From Prunella strophiata (lineage: Eukaryota; Chordata; Aves; Passeriformes; Prunellidae): DNA of 64,000 bases. Made by a program: the position numbers and the translations under genes. The notes under the pieces are model-generated. The model did not search any database. It saw only the letters and a list, made by a program, of their open reading frames with translations, and was not told the origin of the DNA. Location: the NCBI GenBank assembly GCA_036583965.1, contig JAZBQD010000014.1, forward strand, positions 28,005,490 through 28,069,489, read 5' to 3'. How positions within the stretch are numbered: the first letter of the stretch is position 1; every line of letters begins with the position of its first letter. This document shows, one piece after another, positions 50,901-61,516 of the stretch.

Positions 50901-51500
50901 CTCTGCGGTACAGACTCTCACCTTGCAGTGCCCGCAGAAGTTCCAGAAACTGTGTCCTTTATTCCCGTGTCGGTACCGCCGCAGAGGCAGCACATCCTGC
51001 CCCGTGACTTGGCTCTGGCCGCAGCCAACATCTACAAAGGCAGGAGGAAAAAAACAACAACAAGAAAACAGAAGCCAAGTTATGCAGCAGAGGGGGAATA
51101 AAAATATTTCCCTGGTCGCGGCGGGTGACCGGCAGAAACCCCGAAAGGCGCATACACGAATACAATGCGCGGGGCTCGGACAGGCTCCGGGGAGCGGCGC
51201 TCCCGGCACCAGGGACAGTGGCGGTGCCCGGGGACGGGCCGGCACCCCCGGTCCTGCTCGGGACATAAACAGGACGCCCCACCTCTGGCAGATAGCGATC
51301 AGCTGGACAAGAGGGAAGGGGCCCCGCTGCGGCCCGGTCACCTCAGAAATGACAAGGCACGATTGGCAATGACAAAACGCGAGCGGGGCTGCAGGAGCTT
51401 GCAGCAGCGGCGGCCGGAGGAGGCACGGTCCGTGCGGTGCTGCCGCACGGCTGCGCTGGGCTCTGCTCCCCGGCCCTGCTCCGTGCTGCCGACTGTTTAA
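50900..51500. promoter_or_regulatory. CpG island, candidate promoter
   Basis: About 600 bases, densest from 51110 to 51490, are very GC-rich with dozens of CpG dinucleotides, while surrounding DNA is CpG-poor. In bird and mammal genomes such unmethylated-looking islands usually mark promoters. It lies about 5 kb beyond the probable NTN4 3' end. In mammals the gene beyond the NTN4 3' end is USP44, transcribed in the same direction, but no USP44 coding sequence was recognised in the window. The minus strand holds a candidate splice-flanked exon at its edge. Which strand the island serves is open. Confidence 0.65.
50922..51031 (-). other. Candidate exon of an unidentified minus-strand transcript
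   Basis: On the minus strand this 110-base interval is preceded by a long pyrimidine tract ending ttttttcctcctgcctttgtag and followed by a near-perfect donor, caag|gtgagagt. It retains several CpGs. All three frames are essentially open. One reads as cysteine- and basic-rich and ends HSFWNFCGHCK; another begins with an ATG at the first base. A possible upstream first exon ends with the donor ctgag|gtgacc at 51342/51341, inside the CpG island. That donor would place a TGA just before the junction in the cysteine-rich frame, so coding is unproven. I do not recognise the protein; a long non-coding RNA exon is equally possible. Confidence 0.4.
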
Positions 51501-52678
51501 CACACTACAGCACTAACGACTGAATTCCTCTGAGCAAAAAGCACTTATAATTGGGTAATGGCCACTGAGCATCAGTAGGTGGGTTGCCGAAAGCCTGAAG
51601 GAAACCATGAGAATTTTTTTTCCACCCACAGCACTATTATGAAGCTGACAAGGTCCTGCTCTCTGCAATTCCTATTAATTTTACTGCCTGACCTTCAAGA
51701 TTTATGACAGCTTTGTCTGACATTCATGGGGCAGACAGGTATTGTTACATGCCGACGTAACCCAGGTAGCAGCCACGGGTTGTTCTCCACAAATGACTGC
51801 ACTCCAGTCAGCTTTGGAAAACTCCCTGCTTTTGTACAGGGAAATACTAAATAAATGAGAATCACTTTAAATTCCAGTCTCCCTTTCCACCCTCAGGGAA
51901 ACACAACACATGCCAGAGAACAGAAATCACTGCTCATCCTGTATTCAAACAAGCAGGCAAGCTTAAATCCTTAGGAATCCTTGAATACCCAGCAGATGAT
52001 GACATACACTGAGGCCATACTATACCTGTCATTTAAACCTTCTGTGACTTGAAAAAATCAAATACATTGCAGTTATACTAGCCAGGGGCAAAGGAGGAGT
52101 GACCAGCTGGCATCCTCATTCTTTTCCTTCCAGGACTCTGATTTCTCCAGCAGAGTCTTTTTTTATCCTCCATGTAACATCCAAAATAGAGAGAAATCAA
52201 AAAGAACTAAAATAGCAACAGTACAAGAAAAAAACCATCAGGAGTTCCTGTTCACAAGGCTATCCTGGCATTCATCTGGGGCTGTTGACATATTTAATAG
52301 TCATCCAGTCTCTGCCAGCTGGATGCCAGCTTCAAACTCCAACCCACAACTGCGATAACTTCTTGCTTCATGTTACAATTCATGCACTGTTATTTTTCCT
52401 GCAGTGTGTTAGCAGCACAGTTTATTCTGAGGAACAGCTTATCTGAAGGCAACCTGAAAAATAGACCTACATGGGTAATCTCCAAGTTTCCCCCACCTGG
52501 GGAAACAAAGATTTTGCTTCCATGTTATGTTAAGGAAGGATTTTTTCTGAGTGAATTGTAGCAAAGAAAGTCTATTGCTTTGCTGTCAAAGAAATATGTG
52601 TGCTACCATCATTTTAGTACAATTTCTGTAATGTTATTAATATTTCTTCATTAAACTGAAGAAACATTTTCACTTAAA

Positions 52679-52763
52679 GTTTCTTGTTTGGAGAAGCTCC
52701 CTGTGCTCCCTCTCAGCACCAGTACTCACACTCAAGAACCATGGCAGCCAGCAGCCCCTGCAG
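52679..52763 (+). repeat. Left arm of an inverted repeat pair
   Basis: This arm is the near-exact reverse complement of 53982-54072. Both share the core ctccctgtgctccctctcag (as read here) and most of the flanking 85 bases, with a few substitutions and one small indel. The arms are 1.2 kb apart. The inner edge of this arm abuts a CR1 3' tail. Either two copies of a dispersed repeat landed in opposite orientation, or this is a local inverted duplication. I cannot assign the family. Confidence 0.8.
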
Positions 52764-52825
52764 TGGGGTTGCAACCAAATGATCTTTAAGGTCCCTTCCA
52801 AGCCCACACCATTGTGTGATTCTGT
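52764..52825 (+). mobile_element. CR1-type LINE, 3' terminal remnant
   Basis: The string aatgatctttaaggtccctt followed by ccaagcccacaccattgtgt and gattctg is the familiar CR1 3' terminus in plus orientation. Only about 60 bases are recognisable, and the 5' side switches directly to the inverted repeat arm. Confidence 0.75.
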
Positions 52826-53981
52826 TTTCCAGCACACAGGAAAGCTGTCACAAAACACAAAGTGTGGCTTTGGAGCCCACCAAAGGCCACTTCTTGTAGG
52901 CTTGGGGCAGGGGGGATCCCTCACTGAGCGTGCAGACATCTGGGAGCCAGGAAGGGTCACCTATGGAGAGCCAGGGGTGCTGCAGACCTCACTCACTGCA
53001 GCCAAGTGGGTTTATCCTGATGGCTCACAAGCTGCTAAGCACTACTTCCACTGCAATTTTCTCCCTGCCACTCACTGATTAAACCTTATTTTCATAATAA
53101 GCCATAAAGATTACTGACTCATCCTTTCTCTTACCATTAAGGAAATGGTCAATTGGTCAATTTTATTAAGCATCACAAAACTCAAAAAAACCCTGAAATT
53201 CCTGTTAAGGGATCCACTTTTTTGCCCTTTATAAACTGAGAAACAACCTTCAGGTATCAGTTCCCAGCCAACACAACATTTGCATGTGTTATAATTAGAT
53301 ATTGGTTTTGTTGCTGCTCAAGGCAGCTACGGTGCTTTCCACTGCAAACCCACTTGAGCTGTGGGACTTGGCCAATGATTGTGACCTTTTCTCAGCAATG
53401 AAATACAAGTTATTTTTGAGAGAACTGGTGCCTCCACATGCTTTTTTTCCCTTGATGCTGCCATGCATCCATGATAACTTTATTAAGAAGAGAGGGAAAT
53501 AATAACAGTGATCTATTGTAGCATATACTGGGAACAATTTTGTTTTTTATGCAAATAATACACAATAAAATGCATTTTGACTCTGTATCACATCGTGTGA
53601 CAAGAGAGTGAACAAACAGAGATAGCTACTGTTCAGAGCAAACAGACACAAAATAACACAGTTAATAAATTTTTTCCTTGACTTTGCCTCCCTCACATTC
53701 ACAGCCTTGGAACCCTCCAGTATCTTTATCTGCTGATCCACTGCCCACTGTGCTCACTCAGTGGGGCAGTGAATTCCAGATCCCTGTGCTGTGCCTGTCC
53801 CTCCAACCCTCGCTGCCCTGGGAAGGTCCTTCCTGGCACTGGCTTCTGTCACATCCTTCATGCAGGAGCAGCACAGGGGGCCCTTAGGGCTGCTTTTCTC
53901 CCACATTCACATCAGTTCAGCACACATTTCAGGGCAGCCTTGTGTGGGCAGCAGCCTGTGCTGGGGGAACATCCCTGCAGG

Positions 53982-54072
53982 CTGTAGGGGCTGCTGGCTG
54001 CCATGGTTCTCGAGTGCAAGGGCAGTACTGGTGCTGAGAGGGAGCACAGGGAGCTTCTCCCAACAAGAAACT
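53982..54072 (-). repeat. Right arm of the inverted repeat pair
   Basis: The partner of 52679-52763 in opposite orientation, about 90 bases. The alignment has a small indel near 54018 and scattered substitutions, so the copies are diverged but clearly homologous. Unlike the left arm, no CR1 tail adjoins its inner edge. Confidence 0.8.
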
Positions 54073-54639
54073 ACATAAAAAAGAGACAAGAAAGGAAATG
54101 AAGTGACAGTAATGTCTTAATGGAACTGAGATGGTTGCTGCAGGCAGAATGTCCCCACCTATGCATGAGTACCATGCATGGGAACTGCAAGCTTCTCCAA
54201 AGAGAGCACTCTAAAAACATCCTTTTACAAAGGGAAATAGCAAACATTAGTTGGTAGCAAGGAAGAATCTGTACGAAGACATCAAGTATGGCAAAAAACC
54301 TGTAAGTGGGCAAAAAAGACAACCACTCAAAATAATAATAACCACCTCTTGGTAGTCAAGAGCTTGAAAGAGCTGAATATTTGTAAGTCTTGTTTTGTTT
54401 TCCAATTCAAATCATCCAGGCACAGTTACAAAATACTGAAAGCTTGCAGCTCATGTTTAGTAAGCACTTTCATTGGCAGGTATTGGGATGTACATTGGAG
54501 AATCTCTGAGCAGCAATGTCAGCCCTGTGTACTCAAAGACTTGCCTTTTTTTCAGCTATACCTCTTGGTTTAGTAAAAAGTGTCCCTCCTTGATGAGGGA
54601 CACTTTCACCTCTTCCCTTAGACACAAGGCTGACTTGAG

Positions 54640-55075
54640 AAGGGCAACAAGGCTGGTGAGGGAGCTTGGAACACAAGCCCTGTGAGGAACAACTGAGGGA
54701 GCTGGGGTTGTTTAGCCTGGAGAAAAGGAGACTCAGAGGTGACTTTATCACTCTCTACAACTTCCTGAAGGGTGGTTGTAGTCAGGTGGGGGCTGGTCTC
54801 TTTCTCAAGGCAGCAACTGACAGAACCAGAGGACACAGTCCCAAGCTGCACCAAGGGAAATATAGGTTGGATATTAGAAAAAAGCTTTTTACAGAAAGGG
54901 TGATAAAGTTTTGGAATGATCTGCCCAGGGAGATGGTGGAGTCACCATCCCTGGATGTGCTTAAAAAAAGACTGGATGTGGCACTCAGTGCCATGGTCTA
55001 GTTGAGGTGTTAGGGCTGGGTTGGACTCGATGATCTTGAATGTCTCTTCCAACCTAGTGATTCTGTGTGACAGCG
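54640..55075 (+). mobile_element. CR1-type LINE, 3' end with readable ORF2 C-terminus
   Basis: An open stretch of about 110 codons (54666-55001) resembles the C-terminus of the CR1 reverse-transcriptase polyprotein: [17 protein letters not shown], then [30 protein letters not shown] and a stop. It is followed by the CR1 3' tail (gggttggactcgatgatctt ... gattctgtg). The element is 5'-truncated, so it encodes no catalytic domain and cannot move itself. It is the best-preserved copy in the window. Confidence 0.9.
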
Positions 55076-57585
55076 CTCCAAACCTCAGCTCCCTACAGGC
55101 AGAGATGTTTTTGTGCCCACCAGTGCCTGACCCCACTTGGGCCAGGGGCTGGCTGTGCCCACAGCCAGCCAGGCGCCGGCTGGGAGCACTGTCCGTGTTG
55201 GGAACGGCTCCCTGGCTGGCACCTCGCCGGCCCTGCTCCGGGCAGCCCAGGGCACAGCTCAGCTCCTCGGGTTGATTGCTGCACCAAAGGTCTGCAGGGC
55301 AAATTGCACCTACGCTACCTGGCACTCTGCGGGAGGCATGGATGTGCAGCCACTGGCCTGCAATTTACATTTAAAGAATTAATAAAAATTCCAGGCTAGA
55401 GAGCTTCTGTGGAGTTTATAACCTTGACATTTTTTTATCACCCCCCGCCTTGTTTCTTTTCCCCTTTTTAACCAAACCAACCCATACAAATTAGTATTTG
55501 AAAGTATGCAATTAGCAAGCTGCTTCTGCAGCTATGCAGTTCTCCTGCCACCCAGTTTCCCAATGGGGGAAATCAACAATAAAGAACAAAGAAAAGAATT
55601 TGCTGCCTCATATTAATGACTGCTGTTTGAGGACAGCATTTGTATTTTAAATGAATAGCTTGCTGAGGACAAAAAGGTCAGAACTGCATTTTATGGTGGT
55701 GGTAGAATAGCAGGAGGACAGAAGAAAGGCGAAAGCTGCTGAGCAGACAGGCGGAACAACACGTTCTGCTCGCTGGAGAGGCTGGGATCAGCGCCCGGCC
55801 ACGCCGAGGCCACGCGCTCAGGAGGCAAAATACGGGCACGGTCCTGCAAGGTGGTGAGCAGAGGAGAACACACCTCCCAGCCAGCTCAGTGAGGGCTGAG
55901 GGTACAGCATGGTTCAGGCATACAGCTCAGCCCAGTGATCCCCCCCCAAAATCCTTCCCTTCTGCAAAGCCATATGGATTTATCTCCTTGCAAAAGGAAT
56001 TTTTTTCATGAACTCTGAGGCCCTGATTTTGCATTGTGCCTCAAGACGCTGCCAATACCAACAATACCCTGCCAACATCCAGCAAGAAATCCTGTGCCTT
56101 TGGGTTTAGTGCAGCTACCTGGGAATGTGCCCTTTGGTACCTTAACATCTTCAAATTGCCTAAATCTAAACTGACAAACCCAAATGAAACCTGACATTGA
56201 TTCAAGTATACTGCAGAACTCCAGCCCTTATCCATAGGTATTGATCAGCACCTTCCTGAGAACTGAGCCTGCTGGCTCTTCGAGGCTTCAGGAAAAGGTG
56301 AACCAGTATGGGACTATTTTAACTAATGGTATGCCATCAGAATGAAATACTCACACCACAATTGATGACAAAGCTAGCCAGAAAGAAACACAAAGTCACC
56401 CAGGGAACCCTGAGATGGACACTCCATTGGGGTATTACCTGAGCAGCCAACTTACAGCCAACTTCTGCAAAGTTGTTGAGAACAGTAAGAAATTTCTCCA
56501 AGTATGAGAGCTTTTGCCACTAAACTTTGCTGGTGTGACACAGCCCATGGTACCCACTGGGCCACAGGGACTGACTGGATCCCTGCAGGCTGTGTCTGGG
56601 ATGTATGGCTCTGACAGACCCCAGGGTGAGAGGTGCCACACTTGGCACCCACAGGATCACCTGTCCTTTCCTTTTCCCAGGAACACCCCCAGCCTCCTGG
56701 GCAGCCTCCCTGCTGCTTTGAACTGGGGCACTGTGACTGTGCAGCTCTAGCAAGGACCTAACAGTGAAATCATATTGGTACACAGTCAGAGAGAGGGCAA
56801 AATCTGGTGCCTTGCCTCTACCATCCCTTATTTCAATAGGTTTTATTCCTGGTGCTCTACAGTGCTCTTTTCTCCTCCTTGGGGTCATTCCTTTTGCTGC
56901 CATTACCTCCTGCTCACTGCACATCTCCTGGCTGCTTTAGCAGGAGCCCACAGCGACCAGAATGGTCCTGGAGAGTTTGCACCCATTTAGGGCCTTCCTC
57001 AAAGGAAAGATGAACCTCTTGGCTCAGCCTCACGGGCAGCTCTGACTCCAGAGCAAAGCTTTTGAGGAAAAAGTAGGGTATGTTAAAGCTGAGTGACTGC
57101 TGAGCACTCTTATTGACTACAATAGGACAGTGAATAACTTTTCATTAAGTGCATGTTTCTGGCAGTGCAACAAGCCCTTACCTGCAATCGTGTGTGAAGC
57201 ACAAATGGCCTAAAGGCATCACACCTGAAGGAAAAATTCCAGGCCCTTCAATAGTGTATTAACATTTTTAGCATACATTCAAAATGTTTAGTGCAGTAGG
57301 AAAAACATGTGCTCTGGTCTCTGGTGCCTTGGTAGTCCCTGAGAGACCAGAAGGAAGGCTGCAGCTTTCCAGCAGTGACTTCCCAGCACACATCCTCCTT
57401 TTAAATATTCAAGCCAGGAACAGAAATCAGAAAATGAGCTGGAAAGCAATGATTGCTGCACAAAGAAATGCACTTTATGAACCAGAGTAGCTAGGAATGT
57501 GTTCCTGGAAAGAGTGTCTGTAAATCTGTGAGCCAGATAAAACTGATCCTCTGCCTCCCTGACTCCCCTACCCATGATTCTCCTA

Positions 57586-57645
57586 CAGCAGCTCAGAGAT
57601 GCCTGAGATTTACTGAATTGTCCAGCAGCTCAGAGATGCCTGAGA
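57586..57645 (+). repeat. Short tandem duplication with a 37-bp unit
   Basis: The 23-base string beginning cagcagctcagagatgcctg occurs twice without mismatch, 37 bases apart. The bases between belong to the first unit only, so this is a direct duplication of a 37-bp unit with the second copy truncated or diverged after 23 bases. No function is evident. Confidence 0.85.
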
Positions 57646-60600
57646 ATCACTCCTGGCCTTTCTCCAGGCACTTTGGCTATGAAAAGAAACAGCTAAAAAG
57701 TCTATCTTTAAATAGGTGTTCCCATGGTGCAGGTTAGTCCTTATGTTGATTAGAGCTCACAAAAAACCCCACTCCAGCCAAAGAGGGGTGGGAAAAGGTG
57801 TTATTTCAGGAATCATCACCCAGTGGGATTGACAGGCTTTGGCCTTGACTTCTAATTCTTCTTATCTTAAAAACCCAGTTTGTTTCTGGCTTACAGGTAT
57901 CAATAGGAGAAAGGTGCATAAATACAGAAAAACAAGTTCAGAGATGCACCTTGAAAAGATGATTTAGGTTTTTGCCATTTTTCAGTGCTTGTACCAAGGT
58001 TTCACCAACCTACAGCCCAAAAGTTTGCCTGGAAATATTCCACATAAACTGTACCAAAGTTCAGCAAAACAAATTTGCCTGGCACAAGCAAGAGACTAGG
58101 AGCAGGAATTCTTGAAAAATGCTAATAATGTCAAACTATTTTTCCCTTAGCTGGGAAATCATTCTGCTTGAAATAGAACAGGCAGGAAAATGACAGAGAA
58201 TTTTTATAGCAGTCCCTGAGCCACAGAGCATGAACAAATTTTGTTCTGTTTGGGATGGCTTAGAGAACACTTTCAACCCTTTTGTGTAGATGAGTTTTCC
58301 ATTGAGTGGAAGGGAAAATAGCAATATTACTGGCCTCTGTTTGCACTGCCAGCCTCTGTACTTCCACAGAGATGGAGACACAGAATTTGCATCCATTCTC
58401 CTTCACATTGCATTAATGTGAATGAAACACATTCGCAGTATGTAAATAGAGGACTTAGCACAGCAACCCTGCTTGCATGAATAACTCTTTTAAGCTCCTC
58501 TGCCCTTTCTGCCCCATGGCTGCATAGATAAATAAAGAAAAGGCCTTATTATATTTGTGGTGGCTAAAATTAAGGGTCTATGCTAAACAAAGTAAACTAA
58601 ACCTTCACACTTGTCCCCTATCACTTGCTTGCTGCTCCTTAAATCCCTTTGCTTAGGTTCTGTTAACTTGGTGGGAGAACACTATTCTGGGAGAGTGTTA
58701 AAGCTGGAGGTGTGGTTGTGTGCTGACAATGGTGGGGTCTTTGACAGATATGAGGCCCAAAGGCAACAACTGATGAGCTGCATCCCCCGTGTTCATATAA
58801 ACAGAGAGTGGTTTATCCACATTATTTTTATAGTTACTGACATGCTGTTAAAAGGGAGAGAGAATCCATGACAAATTTTCAGACTTGAAAGCCCATCTGG
58901 TTTGAACATGGTCAGCTTGGGATATAATTGTCTGGGGAGTAATCTGGAAGAGAATGAACCAGCCACCCCTTGTCAATTATGTATCCATCCATTCATACAG
59001 GCATGCATCCATCCAGGTGTCAGCTGACCTGTTTTTGGGAAACAAAAAAGAAAGGAAGAAGGTGAGGAAAGACTACTCCACCCAACACTGCATCCCACAT
59101 GCAGCTCCATTCCCCTCAAGGTATCATCCCAGTCTTGTCCACAGCCAACTGGAGCACTGTATTGTGCACCTCTACTTTTTCCAGAGCCCTCCCAAGCTCC
59201 TGCAGCCACATCAGAACTTTCCTTCTCTCCAGATGTCCCCACTTCTCCTCCTTCATGTCCCAGCCATCATTCACCCCTCTCCTCCAAGCCTCTTTAGCCC
59301 TCCTGGCCTCTCTCCCAGTCCTGCTCCCCAGGTGTTTGGGGAACAGGGCTGTTGTCCCCTCACTCCTTTGTTCTCCCATAGCACTGTTCCTGCCTGGTGC
59401 AGTCACCTGGTTCATCCCTTGGTGGGCTCACAGATCCTGTGTGAGTGGGTGAAATCCCAGGCTTTGGCACCATGCATCTTCCAGGCAGCTCCACAAGGTC
59501 ATGGTCCCATCTAAATGGAGTCAAAGTTTCTAGAGGATGCAGAAAGTCTCAAATTGCTAATGCTTACAGACATAAGAGACCTTTCCTATCACTTGCCCTG
59601 ACCTCTCCACCACAGCCTTATTCCTTTGTTCCTCTCCTCAGGAAAGGACGTTGCTTTCTTTTAAGGAGTGGGAGAAATTGCAGGGTCTGTACCTCCAACC
59701 CTGTGCCTTCAGTCACCCTGTTAAAGGAGTAAAAATTAGAGGCTGAAGGTCATGACAAAAAAGGTGCTGGGAATGGGTAGGATGAACATCTTCAGCATCC
59801 CTCAGAAATCCTCTGAGAAACATGCAGCTTCTCTGGGATGCTTCAAACGTTACTCTTCAAAGAGAGAAACCTAATGACTAAAACAAGCTCTTGGTGTTTC
59901 CTGCAGAAGGTAGGTGCTGCCCCTGGATAGCAACCAGCTTCTTTCTCTCCTTAGTCCTGGTGCCTTTCAGCTTACTGCCTGCTCCCAGCAAATCCTCCCA
60001 CCTGGCAAACCTTTGGGTTTGCACACTCAGAGCAACTACCATTTAGTGCTCACACCTGGCTCTTATCACACTCTTCCTCACAGAAATGGCCCTGTAGCCA
60101 CAAGCTTTGCTGTGTCTTCAAGGTGCTCAGGTCCCCATCAGACCAGGGTAATGCAGCACAAAAGAAAATTCACTCCATTCTTTATCATTCCAGTAATTCC
60201 TCAGGGAAAGAGACACGTCTCAATGTGTGGGCAGCCAAAGAGCCGGCACTAGGACTGGCTGAAAGGACTTCATCTTTTCCACACCTGCTGTCCTTGCAGC
60301 AGAAATATTCCTGCTGTACTAATGGGATTAAAAAGATGGGTACCCAGGCACTAAGAAATAAGAGAATTTGAGTTCAAAACAACATTGAGTTTTCTTTTGG
60401 AATGGCCATGTAAAGTCACAAATGATTAGCATACAGAGCTCAAAACTTCCACATTAGTAAGCACAAAAATGGACTTGGCACTTGTTCTTAAACTAAAATG
60501 TTATGAATGTAGCGGAGTTTATTTGTAGGCCAAGGCATTATGGTAACAGAACAGAAACTTTTAGGGCAGACAGTTATCTGGCATAATAATTCTGTCTTTA

Positions 60601-61273
60601 CTCATTAACAAACATCAGTAAATGCATGCTGTAGACACCAATATTGGGAAGTGTCGGGTACAGTGGCGTCTTTGTGAATGAATCGTCTTTCTCTGAGAAC
60701 TAGACCGCCGATAATTAATTATCTCAATGTCTTTGATCTATTTACTTTGCACATATTTCATCTGTTTTGGTTTGTTACTTGCATTTCAATGACCTCTCAC
60801 ATTACGGAGCAATTCCTTCTGTTGGGAAAATTGCCTTTCCCTTTCCCATGGGAGCACAGCAGTGGCCTAACTGCTTCTCAGAGATGACAGGTCCATTTTT
60901 TACTTCTGTGAGGATGACTGCACTAATTTAAGGAGTCTGCCCATATACAGCTGAGGAGTTCACTTTGCTCCTATGAAGCCTACGTGTGCATTTATAGCAA
61001 ACTGCAAACTCTCTTTGGGCTGTGAAGCTGTTTGCCTGTTCCCTCAGCTTTAAAGTTTAAATGTGAACAGAAATGGCAAAGGATCAATTTCATTAAAGAC
61101 CTGTCTCATACTCATAAAAAGCAATATCATCTCTATTTCTAACTACTAGTTAAACACTTAATTGTATTAACACAGTAATTACAGTGAGATGGGGTGTATA
61201 TTGATTTACTGTAGATTTTCCCAGGAGCAGTTTTATTAAGTATTACATGTTGTGAACTTGATTTTTAAAAAAA

Positions 61274-61293
61274 GCTTGCTTGCTTGCTTGCTT
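61274..61293 (+). repeat. (GCTT)5 tetranucleotide microsatellite
   Basis: Five perfect GCTT units preceded by an A-rich stretch. A simple, potentially polymorphic repeat. Confidence 0.95.
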
Positions 61294-61476
61294 TCTTAGC
61301 ACATCCATGAAATCCATGTGGGACTTTTTTCAGATTATTGGGATTGGATCATCTTGGGGAGTTTCCAATTCCTTCCTCCCACAGGCTGTTATTTCTGATT
61401 ATCTGCTGTTTTACTTTTAACAATCTATGCCATGCATTGTATGCTATAGTAAAAGCAGACCTGAGGAGGAACTAGC

Positions 61477-61516
61477 TTTATATTTTATATAAACTATAGT
61501 TTATATAAAATATAAA
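61477..61516. repeat. Perfect 40-bp AT-rich palindrome
   Basis: The 20-base half site tttatattttatataaacta is followed directly by its exact reverse complement, with no spacer; the centre is ctatag. The match stops cleanly at a C on each side. A related ttttatatag string follows. It can extrude as a hairpin or cruciform and may be unstable in cloning and sequencing. Confidence 0.95.

Noticed and set aside
50877..51503. A 208-codon minus-strand open frame through the CpG island
   Set aside because: It runs through a strong splice acceptor and a pyrimidine tract, shows no family resemblance upstream of the candidate exon, and is explained by high GC content.
54666..55001. A 111-codon open frame considered as a small gene
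   Set aside because: The sequence is the C-terminus of a CR1 ORF2 followed by the CR1 3' tail, so it is annotated as a mobile element.
58954..59514. A 186-codon plus-strand open frame
   Set aside because: Its composition is low-complexity Pro/Ser/Leu/His from a pyrimidine-rich stretch. No domain, splice context or homology was recognised.
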